Position numbers and translations under genes: made by a program. The notes beneath the pieces are model-generated. The model was given only the letters and a program-made list of their open reading frames with translations, was not told where the DNA came from and did no database searches. This document shows, piece by piece, positions 1 to 8,148 of a stretch of DNA of 64,000 nucleotides; within the stretch, counting starts at the first letter, position 1; each line of letters opens with the position of its first letter. The DNA lies in NCBI GenBank assembly GCA_001586195.1, contig CP014609.1, positions 3,442,501-3,506,500 on the forward strand, read 5' to 3'. The DNA comes from Solibacillus silvestris (GTDB lineage Bacteria > Bacillota > Bacilli > Bacillales_A > Planococcaceae).

Positions 1-828
1 AGAAAGAATTGACTCATACGAAAAGTCAGAACCGTGTGATGAAGCTTTGATCTCAGTTGTTGATGGTTTAAAACCAAAGTCATTGTATACGTATGCGAAA
101 CGAGAATCTTCACCGTTGTCGAAACCAGAGATTTTTTTGTCGTTGTACATTGCTACTAATGCATTTTCATAGCCAGCTGCTTTTTCTTTTACAGCGTCAA
201 CTTTTTCTTGTAATGCAGCTTTTAACTCTTCAGCTTTTTCTTGTTTCCCGAAGATTTCAGCAGCTAAGTCAACTGATTCGTATACACCTTCAACATAGTT
301 TGAGTTATCAGAACCGATGAATACTACGTTTGGTGTAATTTCTTTTAATTCTTCATAGAAAGAACCTTGACGACCTGAGATGAAGATTGCATCCGGGTTA
401 GCAGCTGCTACTTTTTCGAAGTCGATCTGTTTTAAAGAACCAACATCAGTAATTGAATCATTTAAATATTTTTCTTTTAAATGCTCAGGGAAGTTACCTT
501 TACCGCCGTTAGCAGCGATACCAACGATACCTTCAACACCTAATGCATCAAGTGTATCTAAGAAACCATAGTCAAATACTACGATGTTTTTTGGCATTTC
601 TTCAAATGTTACATCTTCAAAAGTAAGGGATTTACCGTCTTCTGTTTCACTACCCGCTGATAATGGAGATACTGTCATTGGGAAAGCAGGAGCTTCCGTA
701 GATGAAGTTGTTTCTTCTGTTTTAGCTGGTTCGTTCGCTTCATCTTTTGTAGATGTTTCTTCGTCTGAACCACAAGCTGCTAACATTAATGTTAATGCTG
801 CTGCCGTTAAAAATTTCCACTTTTTCAT
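1..828 (-). CDS. yclQ: Siderophore ABC transporter substrate-binding lipoprotein (YclQ-like), 3' end cut by window
   Basis: Extracellular lipoprotein that captures a ferric siderophore and hands it to the permease pair encoded just upstream. Seen: a lipoprotein signal peptide with lipobox LAAC (Cys19), a low-complexity Glu/Thr/Ser linker to about residue 45, then a periplasmic-binding fold typical of the FepB/TroA class (segments PKNIVVFDYG, GVEGIVGIA, NPDAIFISGRQG). The start ATG at 828 follows AGGAGG at 839-844. The order permease-permease-ATPase-binding protein is that of Bacillus subtilis yclNOPQ, a petrobactin importer, so petrobactin or a related catecholate is the likely ligand; ligand identity is inference. 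It is separated from the ATPase gene by 184 bases holding a terminator and a Fur-box candidate, so it probably has its own iron-controlled promoter. The C-terminus lies outside the window (276 codons visible). Confidence 0.9.
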   Translation of the reverse strand, partial: MKKWKFLTAAALTLMLAACGSDEETSTKDEANEPAKTEETTSSTEAPAFPMTVSPLSAGSETEDGKSLTFEDVTFEEMPKNIVVFDYGFLDTLDALGVEGIVGIAANGGKGNFPEHLKEKYLNDSITDVGSLKQIDFEKVAAANPDAIFISGRQGSFYEELKEITPNVVFIGSDNSNYVEGVYESVDLAAEIFGKQEKAEELKAALQEKVDAVKEKAAGYENALVAMYNDKKISGFDNGEDSRFAYVYNDFGFKPSTTEIKASSHGSDFSYESILS

Positions 829-838
829 TGTTACTTTT

Positions 839-879
839 CCTCCTAAAATACCCTCAAGCGAGAGTGATAATCGTTTTCA
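839..879 (-). promoter_or_regulatory. Fur-box candidate and RBS upstream of yclQ
   Basis: TGATAAT-C-GTTTTCA at 865-879 matches the 7-1-7 Fur consensus TGATAAT-N-ATTATCA at 12 of 14 positions. It lies 37 bases upstream of the yclQ start, where bound Fur would block transcription under iron sufficiency. AGGAGG at 839-844 is the ribosome binding site. The match is seen; Fur binding is inferred. Confidence 0.6.
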
Positions 880-972
880 ATTAACTAACGTTAGTGTAAA
901 TCAACTGCCTATAGTTGTCAATGAATATTCTGAAACTAATATTCATTCTCAATTAAATTTACAAAATAAATA

Positions 973-993
973 CATAAGCGAGCAAAGCTTATG
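973..993 (-). terminator. Hairpin after yclP
   Basis: Perfect 7-bp inverted repeat CATAAGC / GCTTATG with a 7-base loop, followed on the minus strand by a moderately T-rich run. It probably lowers read-through from the permease/ATPase operon into yclQ. Confidence 0.5.
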
Positions 994-1012
994 CATTTAT
1001 CCGCATTTTTAT

Positions 1013-1780
1013 TTAACTATGTGAATTAAAATATACACAAATACGACAGCCATCTTGTTCCTGCACCGGAATATGCATATCATATACTTCTCGTAATGCT
1101 TCAGAGTTAATAATCTCATTTGTTGGACCATCTTTTACAAGGCGTCCATCTTTCAATGCGACAATCCGATCTGAATATACTGAAGCAAAGTTAATATCAT
1201 GTAAAACAATTACTACTGTTTTGCCTAACTCATCAACAAGCTTGCGTAAAATTTTCATAATTTGAACAGAGTGCTTCATATCCAAGTTGTTTAAAGGCTC
1301 ATCCAGTAAAATATATTCTGTATCCTGAGCGATTACCATCGAGATAAAAGCACGTTGCTTTTGACCACCTGATAATTCATCCAAAAACTTATGTTCCATT
1401 TCACCAAGTGTCATATATTCAATTGCACGGTCGATATGCTGCTCATCTTCTGGAGTCAAACGACCTTTCGAATATGGATAACGGCCAAATGATACAAGCT
1501 CACGAACTGTTAAACGCACATTTAAATGATTTGACTGACGTAAAATAGCAACGCGTTTCGCAAAATCATTGGACTTCATTTTTTTAACATCACTTTGATC
1601 TAAAAATACTTCACCTGTATCTGCATCAAGCAACCGGCTTACCATTGATAATAATGTAGATTTACCTGCTCCATTCGGTCCGATAAACGAAGTAATTGCT
1701 TTCGGCTGAATAGTTAATGATACATCCTCAACAACCGGTTTTTTTCCAAAGCTTTTAGAAAGCCCTTTAATTTCAATCAT
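1013..1780 (-). CDS. yclP: Siderophore ABC transporter ATP-binding protein (YclP-like)
   Basis: Cytoplasmic ATPase that powers ferric siderophore import. Seen: Walker A GPNGAGKST at residues 34-42, signature LSGGQKQR near 138-145, Walker B YILLDEP, and H-loop HD in VLHDINFA. The length of 255 residues is usual for the FepC/FhuC class. The ATG at 1780 overlaps the last codons of the permease gene (which ends at 1777), so the two are translationally coupled. Gene order and length fit yclP of the B. subtilis petrobactin importer. Role by family is firm; siderophore specificity is inferred from the neighbourhood. Confidence 0.93.
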   Translation of the reverse strand: MIEIKGLSKSFGKKPVVEDVSLTIQPKAITSFIGPNGAGKSTLLSMVSRLLDADTGEVFLDQSDVKKMKSNDFAKRVAILRQSNHLNVRLTVRELVSFGRYPYSKGRLTPEDEQHIDRAIEYMTLGEMEHKFLDELSGGQKQRAFISMVIAQDTEYILLDEPLNNLDMKHSVQIMKILRKLVDELGKTVVIVLHDINFASVYSDRIVALKDGRLVKDGPTNEIINSEALREVYDMHIPVQEQDGCRICVYFNSHS

Positions 1781-2733
1781 CCTGCTTTCCTACTTTCCTT
1801 CAGTATTAGGTAAATAAAGTAAAGTCCACCGACAAAGTTAATAATAACGCTGATCGTTGTACTTAACTGGAATACATGCAGTACTAAGAACTGCCCACCG
1901 ACAAGTGCAATAATACTAATTAAACTCGCACCCACTATTAAAACCGAATGCTTGTACGTAGCAAAAAACTGATATGCCAAGTTAGAAACGATTAACCCTA
2001 AAAATGTAATCGGACCAACAAGCGCAGTAGATGTTGCAATTAAAACTGAAGATAAAATTAATACTTTCAATACTATTCTATCATAATTTACACCTAAGTT
2101 TATCGCATTCTCCCGACCTAGTGACATGACATCTAAATCTCGCAATAAACGGTAACCGTAGATAAATGAAGCCCCTAAAATAATGACAGCAATGAATAGC
2201 AGCTCTGTTTTCACATTCATGAAACTAGCGAACAGACGTGTCTGTAAGCTTTCATATTCTACCGGGTCAATTATTACTTGTAAAAACGTTACAAAACTGC
2301 CGAGCAATGTTCCGATTATCATTCCGGCAAGTAAAAGCAGGAAAATCGGATGTTTATCTGCCCTGAACAAGAAACGGTATAAAATCAGTGCGAAAATTAC
2401 CATCGCCAAAATTGATAAACCAAAGTTTAAATAACGACTTACTACAAAGATTGACGCAGAGCCTGCAAAGAAGAAAATAACCGTTTGCACTACTTCATAC
2501 ATCGAATCGACGCCCATCATAGATGGTGTCAGTAAACGGTTATGTGTAACCGTCTGAAATGTAACGGTCGCATATGCAATCGCCGTTCCTGTAATTACCA
2601 TTGCGGCTATTCGCTCTAATCGCTTTGGAAAGGCATAACTGAAACCGCCCTGAATATTGTAAAAAGCAAATAACGCAATACATACCAGTGCGATAATTGC
2701 TAAGAAAATCAACTTCGTACTATTTTTTCGCAT
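1777..2733 (-). CDS. yclO: Iron-siderophore ABC transporter permease (YclO-like)
   Basis: One half of the transmembrane channel (FecCD/BtuC family). Seen: about nine strongly hydrophobic segments across 318 residues, and the family motif region GPITFLGLIVSNLAYQF near residues 240-256, where the coupling helix meets the ATPase. The start lies inside the upstream permease gene (14-base overlap) and the stop overlaps yclP by 4 bases, so yclN, yclO and yclP form one tightly coupled transcript. Paralogous to the preceding gene and of the same length, as expected for a heterodimeric permease. Confidence 0.92.
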   Translation of the reverse strand: MRKNSTKLIFLAIIALVCIALFAFYNIQGGFSYAFPKRLERIAAMVITGTAIAYATVTFQTVTHNRLLTPSMMGVDSMYEVVQTVIFFFAGSASIFVVSRYLNFGLSILAMVIFALILYRFLFRADKHPIFLLLLAGMIIGTLLGSFVTFLQVIIDPVEYESLQTRLFASFMNVKTELLFIAVIILGASFIYGYRLLRDLDVMSLGRENAINLGVNYDRIVLKVLILSSVLIATSTALVGPITFLGLIVSNLAYQFFATYKHSVLIVGASLISIIALVGGQFLVLHVFQLSTTISVIINFVGGLYFIYLILKESRKAG

Positions 2734-3676
2734 ATGCTTTCCCCCTAAATAACATTACTAAGAAGATCGCACTGCCGATTACCGCAACCGTTGTGTTTAC
2801 GGGAATTTCAAACGGGTATACAATTAAACGACTTAAAATATCACACATTAATAGGAATGCTGCACCTAAGAAGATTGTATGCGGAATTGTTTTACGTAAA
2901 TTGTCTCCCATATATAATGAAACCAAGTTCGGTACGATTAATCCTAGGAAAGGTATAATCCCTACCGTTAAGACAACTGTAGTGGAAATAATCGCTACTA
3001 GTACTAAACCAAGATTCAATACGGTACGATAGCTTAAGCCAAGATTTTTGGCGAAATCTTCACCCATGCCAGCAACTGTAAACTTATTGGCATATAAATA
3101 CGCAAGGAAAATTGCAGGCACCGCTACATAAAGCAATTCATAGCGACCTGATACAACAAGTGTAAAACTTCCTAGAAAGAATGTATCTACACTTTGCAGC
3201 ACATCCGCCTCATACGCAAGAAATGTTGAAATGGCACCAATAATATTCCCATACATAATCCCGATAAGAGGTACAAAAATAACGTCCTTGAATTTAATGC
3301 TTTCAAGAAGACGCATGAAAACCATCATACCGATCAGTGCAAATGTAAAACTGAATATAATTTTCTCCATATACCCAACACTTGTAAAAAATATCATTGA
3401 TACAACAATACCTAGCTTTGCCGCATCAAGCGTACCAGACGTTGTCGGCGATACGAATTTGTTACGGCTTAAGCTTTGCATAATTAATCCTGAAATACCC
3501 ATCCCTGCCCCAGCAAGTATAATTGCCATTAATCGCGGTACTCGACTCATTAAGAAAATTTGCATTTTATCTGAATCCCAATCCAATAAATCAGATGGCT
3601 TAATGTCGATAGCTCCGATAAACAATGATAAAAAGGACAGGACGATGGTCGCTACTACGAGCATCCAAAGTCTCAT
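2720..3676 (-). CDS. yclN: Iron-siderophore ABC transporter permease (YclN-like)
   Basis: Partner half of the FecCD-type import channel and first gene of the yclN-O-P transcript. Seen: a hydrophobic N-terminus immediately after MRLWM, the early motif SRVPRLMAIILAGAGMGISG typical of this family, and a coupling-helix region VGIIPFLGLIVPNLVSLYMG near residues 240-260. The ATG at 3676 has GGGAGA a few bases upstream. Fur-box candidates lie about 60 and 105 bases upstream. Length 318 residues, as usual for the family. Confidence 0.92.
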   Translation of the reverse strand: MRLWMLVVATIVLSFLSLFIGAIDIKPSDLLDWDSDKMQIFLMSRVPRLMAIILAGAGMGISGLIMQSLSRNKFVSPTTSGTLDAAKLGIVVSMIFFTSVGYMEKIIFSFTFALIGMMVFMRLLESIKFKDVIFVPLIGIMYGNIIGAISTFLAYEADVLQSVDTFFLGSFTLVVSGRYELLYVAVPAIFLAYLYANKFTVAGMGEDFAKNLGLSYRTVLNLGLVLVAIISTTVVLTVGIIPFLGLIVPNLVSLYMGDNLRKTIPHTIFLGAAFLLMCDILSRLIVYPFEIPVNTTVAVIGSAIFLVMLFRGKAYAKK

Positions 3677-3735
3677 TTCATTCTCCCACTATTCTTTATA
3701 TATTTTATACCTCTATATATTACGTAAATTCTAAA

Positions 3736-3794
3736 TGAAAATGAGAATCATCTCTTTCCCTACATCATTATATAATTGCTAATAATGAAAATCA
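3736..3794 (-). promoter_or_regulatory. Two Fur-box candidates upstream of yclNOP
   Basis: TGAAAAT-G-AGAATCA at 3736-3750 and TAATAAT-G-AAAATCA at 3780-3794 each match the 7-1-7 Fur consensus at 11 of 14 positions. Both are upstream of the yclN start, consistent with iron-responsive repression. Sequence match seen; regulation inferred. Confidence 0.5.
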
Positions 3795-3921
3795 AACAGA
3801 CAATTTATAATAAGTTATTTTAAAAGAAGAATAGACTGAAAAATGTACTTTTAGAGCGTTTCTCCGCTTTAATTACGCATCCTTTCTCTTTATTAATAGG
3901 AAGAAAATTCAAATTAAAAAA

Positions 3922-3947
3922 GACCACAATTATTAAAAATTGTGGCC
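3922..3947 (-). terminator. Intrinsic terminator after menC-like gene
   Basis: Stem of about 9 bp (CCACAATT / AATTGTGG) followed on the minus strand by CTTTTTTAATTT. Lies directly after the stop codon at 3954. Confidence 0.85.
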
Positions 3948-3953
3948 TTACAT

Positions 3954-5063
3954 TTATAATCGATATGTTTTTTTACTTACACTATACTTATTTAATGCTT
4001 CGCGATTCACATTATAGCCAAGCCCTTTTGACTTTGGAACAGTAATGTAGCCATCTGTAACGGTTACTTCAGGTTGAATAATATCTTCATGCCAATAACG
4101 TTCAGAAGCAGCAGTATCTCCAGGCATTATAAAGTTTGCAAGACTTGTCAGTGCAACATTTTGTGCGCGGCCGATACCCGCTTCCAGCATTCCTCCACAC
4201 CACACAGGAATATTGTGTTCCATACAGTAGTCATGGATACGCTTTGCTTCGCTAATACCGCCAACTCGCGCAATTTTAATATTTATCACCCGACAGCTGC
4301 CAAGTTGAACCGCTTTTCTCGTGTCCTCTAATGAAGTAATACTCTCATCTAAACAAACCGGTGTCTTTATTTGTTTTTGCAATAGTGCATGATCGATGAG
4401 GTCATCATGCGCTAATGGCTGTTCAATCATCATTAAATTAAATGCATCCAACTCTTTTAAACGATCGATGTCATCTAATGTATACGCAGAGTTTGCATCT
4501 GCCATTAAAGGAATTACCGGGAATGCCTGCCGAATTGTTCGGATCAGCTCAATATCTTTGCCTGGCTTAATTTTTACTTTAATTCGTTTATAACCTTCAT
4601 CCAAAAACTGCTGAATCGTTTGGATCAGCTGTTCATCTGTAGGCTGTAAACCGATGCTGATTCCTACTTCAATTTTTTCCCGGACTCCTCCAACAGCCGA
4701 TGCCAACGATTGGTTCGTCAATTGAGCATAAATATCCCACACCGCTCCTTCAATGGACGCTTTCGCCATATTATTACGTCGAATCGGACGGAATATTTCA
4801 TACACGTCATCCGGATGCTTTAATTCTTTCCCAAGCAATGCAGGGATTAAAAAATCCTCCAATAAATGAAGCGAAGTTTTAAATGTTTCTTCTGTATAGG
4901 AAGGCTCCTCAAATGCAACCCCCTCGCCCCAACCGACTACACCACTTTCATCTGTCGCCTCAATAACTAAAAAACGCTTGTCTTGCATTGTACCTAAGCC
5001 TGTCGTAAATGGGGTTTTCATTCGCATCACTAGTTCATGAATTGTTACTTTTACTAATTTCAT
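3954..5063 (-). CDS. menC: o-Succinylbenzoate synthase / N-succinylamino acid racemase family enzyme (MenC/NSAR)
   Basis: Enolase-superfamily enzyme of the muconate lactonizing subgroup. Seen: catalytic lysines K164 in the RIKVKIKPG motif and K263 in NIKIARVGG, metal ligands D189 (MADANSAY), E214 (MIEQP) and D239 (CLDES), and the family segment GGMLEAGIGRAQNVA. These positions coincide almost exactly with those of the bifunctional OSBS/NSAR enzymes. Members make o-succinylbenzoate for menaquinone, racemise N-succinylamino acids, or do both. No other men gene lies in the window, and a GNAT gene sits 51 bases upstream, the partner arrangement described for Geobacillus NSAR, so racemase activity is a real possibility. 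ATG at 5063 follows AGGAGC. Family certain; reaction undecided. Confidence 0.85.
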   Translation of the reverse strand: MKLVKVTIHELVMRMKTPFTTGLGTMQDKRFLVIEATDESGVVGWGEGVAFEEPSYTEETFKTSLHLLEDFLIPALLGKELKHPDDVYEIFRPIRRNNMAKASIEGAVWDIYAQLTNQSLASAVGGVREKIEVGISIGLQPTDEQLIQTIQQFLDEGYKRIKVKIKPGKDIELIRTIRQAFPVIPLMADANSAYTLDDIDRLKELDAFNLMMIEQPLAHDDLIDHALLQKQIKTPVCLDESITSLEDTRKAVQLGSCRVINIKIARVGGISEAKRIHDYCMEHNIPVWCGGMLEAGIGRAQNVALTSLANFIMPGDTAASERYWHEDIIQPEVTVTDGYITVPKSKGLGYNVNREALNKYSVSKKTYRL

Positions 5064-5113
5064 ATTTGTTGCTCCTAATAATATTCAGCCGCCGAATCAT
5101 TCACTAATTGATG

Positions 5114-5947
5114 CTAAAGAGCAAATAATGAACGCTTTACAAGTAAGTAATGGCTAATATTATCATCTATTTTGTTTAAATAAATTATTTTATAATTTTG
5201 ATCAAACATTGCCTGTAAAATGTGTCTTGTTTTATAGCGCCAATCTTCTGCTAAAGAGACACTTTCCACTTTGATTTTCTGGAAGTTCGTAGGGATAGGT
5301 AACAGATAGGCATCATGGATAAGTGACTCTTCTTTTTTGAATCTTTGCTCCGGATCCAATGTCGGAAGGCCTACCATATTTTCTTCCCAATTTACTACCG
5401 GCTTTGCTTCATCCAGTAATTCTTCCACTTTCGCATCCCAGCGCAAGTAATCATTATCTACAAGTTGCCATTCTACACAAAGACGATCTGTAGGTAATAC
5501 TCGATTAAACGGATCTTCCATTTCTCCGTAGCAATTTTCTATATAAGTATCGCTGTAACTACGCAATTTTGAAAAGTTTAAAAATCCGCTGCGTGCTTCA
5601 AGAGGGTCAAATGTCCAGCGGCAAGTTCTATAACCGCGCTCTATAGCGATATCCTTTAAGTAATTTTTAAGAAGTTCTCCAACGCCTTGCTCACGATAAT
5701 TACGTTTCACACCAATCATATGGGAATATAAGTATATATTCTCATCCATATATCCAGGGCAACTATAGTTAAAACCAATTATTTCATCATTTAAATATGC
5801 ACCGAGTACAATCCCGCCATTGCGAATCGTCGCAATTGTCTGATGTACTGGAATGCTGCCGACAGCCCAAATTTCATGCTCTAGCTTACGTGCCTCTTCA
5901 ATTTGTTCAATTGTCGTTAACTCTTTAATCATCACTGATTCTAACAT
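5114..5947 (-). CDS. GNAT-family N-acyltransferase paired with the MenC/NSAR gene
   Basis: Predicted cytoplasmic acyltransferase of 277 residues (COG3375-like). Seen: GNAT core in the first 140 residues with the acyl-CoA loop motif RNYREQGVGELL, then a C-terminal extension of about 120 residues not found in minimal GNATs. I choose ATG 5947 because GGGAGG at 5955-5960 is 7 bases upstream; the longer reading from 5980 would place that RBS inside the coding region. In Geobacillus a GNAT next to an NSAR gene succinylates D-amino acids with succinyl-CoA. That substrate is an inference from context; the sequence alone shows only the fold. Probably cotranscribed with the downstream menC-like gene. 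Confidence 0.75.
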   Translation of the reverse strand: MLESVMIKELTTIEQIEEARKLEHEIWAVGSIPVHQTIATIRNGGIVLGAYLNDEIIGFNYSCPGYMDENIYLYSHMIGVKRNYREQGVGELLKNYLKDIAIERGYRTCRWTFDPLEARSGFLNFSKLRSYSDTYIENCYGEMEDPFNRVLPTDRLCVEWQLVDNDYLRWDAKVEELLDEAKPVVNWEENMVGLPTLDPEQRFKKEESLIHDAYLLPIPTNFQKIKVESVSLAEDWRYKTRHILQAMFDQNYKIIYLNKIDDNISHYLLVKRSLFAL

Positions 5948-6306
5948 AATTCTGCCTCCCCTATAGTTACTTTTCTTCATTCTTAAAAACGCCTTGCTTT
6001 ACTTAGTTCTCTCCTCAATCATGCTATGTTACCATGATTTCTGAAAAAGATGTGTAACCATCGGGAATGTTCTACATATATCGGTTACCCGGTTATTTTC
6101 GACCAAATGTAGCGAATTTAACCCAAGCAGGTCTCTTTCGGCAAATGTTTTTGACAACTGCAGAAAGAAGTTAATGTGAAGAATCGATACTTCCTTACTC
6201 AAAGATTTCTTAGCGCTTTGATAAGTATCATCCCAATCCCATTATATACCACATACTACCTTTTTAAGTAGTTAACTTTTATTATTCCTTATTGACCAAA
6301 AGAAAA
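5948..6306. other. Intergenic region, no gene seen
   Basis: About 360 bases without a convincing ORF. It holds the RBS of the GNAT gene and an imperfect long-range hairpin (GATACTT at 6186-6192 with AAGTATC at 6223-6229, inner CAAAG / CTTTG). No T-tract follows that hairpin, so it is not a clear terminator. Confidence 0.5.
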
Positions 6307-6342
6307 AACCTTTATTCGCAGAATTTCTGCAAATAAAGGTTT
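6307..6342 (-). terminator. Intrinsic terminator after peptide transporter
   Basis: Nearly perfect 17-bp stem (AACCTTTATT...GCAGAA) with a minimal loop, followed on the minus strand by TTTTTTCTTTT. Directly after the stop at 6348. Confidence 0.88.
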
Positions 6343-6347
6343 GATAA

Positions 6348-7832
6348 TTACTTAATACCGCGCATTGCTTTAGAGATGATAGGCGAGATTAGGAGGATAA
6401 TAACACCTAATACCACCGATAAACCACCTAATACACCAAAGTAAGTTGTTTCAGATACCATTCCATAAACTCGAACTAACTGTGCGTTAATTGCTTGTGC
6501 AGCAGCTGAAGCTAAGAACCATAACGCCATTGTTTGTCCTGCGAATGCAGCTGGAGCTAATTTCGTTGTAGCTGATAGACCAACCGGTGACAGCAATAGC
6601 TCACCTAATACTAACAGGAAGATTGAGAATACAACCCAAAGTGGATTTACTAACGTATCTTCCGGAGTTAAAACGATTGCTGCGATCATTACGAAGAATG
6701 AAATACCTGCAAAGAATAAAGATAAAGCAAATTTCTTCGGAGTTGATGGTCCGCGATCCGCTAATTTCGTCCACATAATCGCAAACATTGGCGCTAGAAC
6801 AATGATGAATAACGGGTTAAATGACTGGAACCATGCAGCTGGAATTTCAAAGCCCCATAAATTTAAATTTGTACGTGTATCAATGAATGTTGCAATAACT
6901 GTTGAAGATTGTTCAGCAATTGCCCAGAACATTACCGCACAGATAAATAGTGGGATATAAGCTAATAGACGAGATTTTTCGTCTGCATTTGTTTTTGGAC
7001 TACGATACATATAAATAATAAATAGCGTAGGAATCATTACACCTAAGAATGTAATTAACAATGAGAAGTTTTCAATGCTTGCGTTACCTGTTTGGTAAGC
7101 TACGAAACCTAAAATCACAATAATTAAACCACCGATTGTGAAGTTACGAGTCGTCGTTTTCTTCTCTTTATCAGAAAGTGGGTTTGGTGCTACAGAACCT
7201 GCTAAACCAAGGCTCTTTTGTGACATTAAGTAAACAACTAAACCGATGAACATACCTACCGCAGCAACACTGAATCCTGCGTGGAAGCCCCAGTTCTTTT
7301 GGAATAACCCAACTAATAACGGTGCCAGGAAGCCACCCATGTTGATACCCATATAGAAAATAGAGAATCCTGAATCACGACGTGCATCATTTTCCGCATA
7401 CAAGTCACCAACTACCGATGAAACGTTTGGTTTTAATAAACCAGTACCAATAATAATAAAGAACATTGATAAGTATAAGGCTGTTACACCAAGCGGCAAG
7501 GCCAATAATATATGACCAATCATAATTAATATTCCGCCGTAGAATATCGCTTTACGCATACCAGTAATTCGGTCAGCGATCCACCCGCCAATAATACCTG
7601 ACATGTAGATTAATGAACCGTAAATCGACATGATGATGTTTGCTTGCGTACGATCTAATCCTAATCCACCATCTTTAACTGCGTAATACATGTAGAATAG
7701 TAGAATGGCACGCATACCATAATATGAAAAACGTTCCCAAAACTCTGTAAAGAATAGTGTAAACAACCCTTTAGGTTGACCGACAAAACCAGTTTGAGGA
7801 ACGGACTTCACGATTTCTTCTTTTGAATACAT
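6348..7832 (-). CDS. dtpT: Proton-dependent oligopeptide transporter (POT/PTR2 family)
   Basis: Major-facilitator proton symporter that takes up di- and tripeptides across the cell membrane. Seen: the N-terminal POT signature ExxERFSYYGMRA near residues 30-43, the second POT signature FSIFYMGINMGGFLAPLLVG near 157-176, and 12-14 hydrophobic helices over 494 residues. The length fits bacterial DtpT / YclF. Monocistronic: a terminator follows, and 317 bases separate it from the next gene upstream. A CodY-box-like sequence lies 148 bases upstream of the start, which would suit nutrient control. Family firm; peptide size preference not readable. Confidence 0.92.
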   Translation of the reverse strand: MYSKEEIVKSVPQTGFVGQPKGLFTLFFTEFWERFSYYGMRAILLFYMYYAVKDGGLGLDRTQANIIMSIYGSLIYMSGIIGGWIADRITGMRKAIFYGGILIMIGHILLALPLGVTALYLSMFFIIIGTGLLKPNVSSVVGDLYAENDARRDSGFSIFYMGINMGGFLAPLLVGLFQKNWGFHAGFSVAAVGMFIGLVVYLMSQKSLGLAGSVAPNPLSDKEKKTTTRNFTIGGLIIVILGFVAYQTGNASIENFSLLITFLGVMIPTLFIIYMYRSPKTNADEKSRLLAYIPLFICAVMFWAIAEQSSTVIATFIDTRTNLNLWGFEIPAAWFQSFNPLFIIVLAPMFAIMWTKLADRGPSTPKKFALSLFFAGISFFVMIAAIVLTPEDTLVNPLWVVFSIFLLVLGELLLSPVGLSATTKLAPAAFAGQTMALWFLASAAAQAINAQLVRVYGMVSETTYFGVLGGLSVVLGVIILLISPIISKAMRGIK

Positions 7833-7979
7833 TTGAAATCCTCCCGATTAATAAATATTCTGACAATAAACTCTGTCGTCTGTTGTCTGACATTTGAAAT
7901 AATATACTTGAACACTTTAGCCTAATAGTTGATTAAAATCAACAAATAATCAAAATGTTATAATTTTATGTTTTTTCTA

Positions 7980-7994
7980 TATTTTCAGATAAAT
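7980..7994. promoter_or_regulatory. CodY-box-like sequence upstream of dtpT
   Basis: This 15-mer agrees with AATTTTCWGAAAATT at 12 of 15 positions (core ATTTTCAGA). The surrounding region is very AT-rich, so chance matches are likely. CodY control of peptide uptake is established in related bacteria; here it is a weak suggestion. Confidence 0.25.
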
Positions 7995-8100
7995 AAAACA
8001 GATCTTCACATCAAGATTTTTGTATTATAAATCAATTAATTCAGTAATGAAATCATTTTGACTTTTCCTTAGAAAAATAAATTTTCATTAATATAGAAAA

Positions 8101-8138
8101 AGACTAAAGTACAATGTGACTGCAATGTACTTTAGTCT
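8101..8138 (-). terminator. Intrinsic terminator after hflX
   Basis: Perfect 13-bp stem AGACTAAAGTACA / TGTACTTTAGTCT with a 12-base loop, flanked by a T run on the minus strand. Directly after the hflX stop. Confidence 0.9.
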
Positions 8139-8148
8139 TTTGTTTATA

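Noticed and set aside
584-1024. Plus-strand ORF of 146 codons
   Set aside because: Antisense to yclQ and its promoter; its low-complexity Ser/Val content mirrors the lipoprotein linker. No RBS.
3231-3734. Plus-strand ORF of 167 codons
   Set aside because: Antisense shadow of the yclN permease; Ile-rich composition reflects the reverse strand of a membrane gene.
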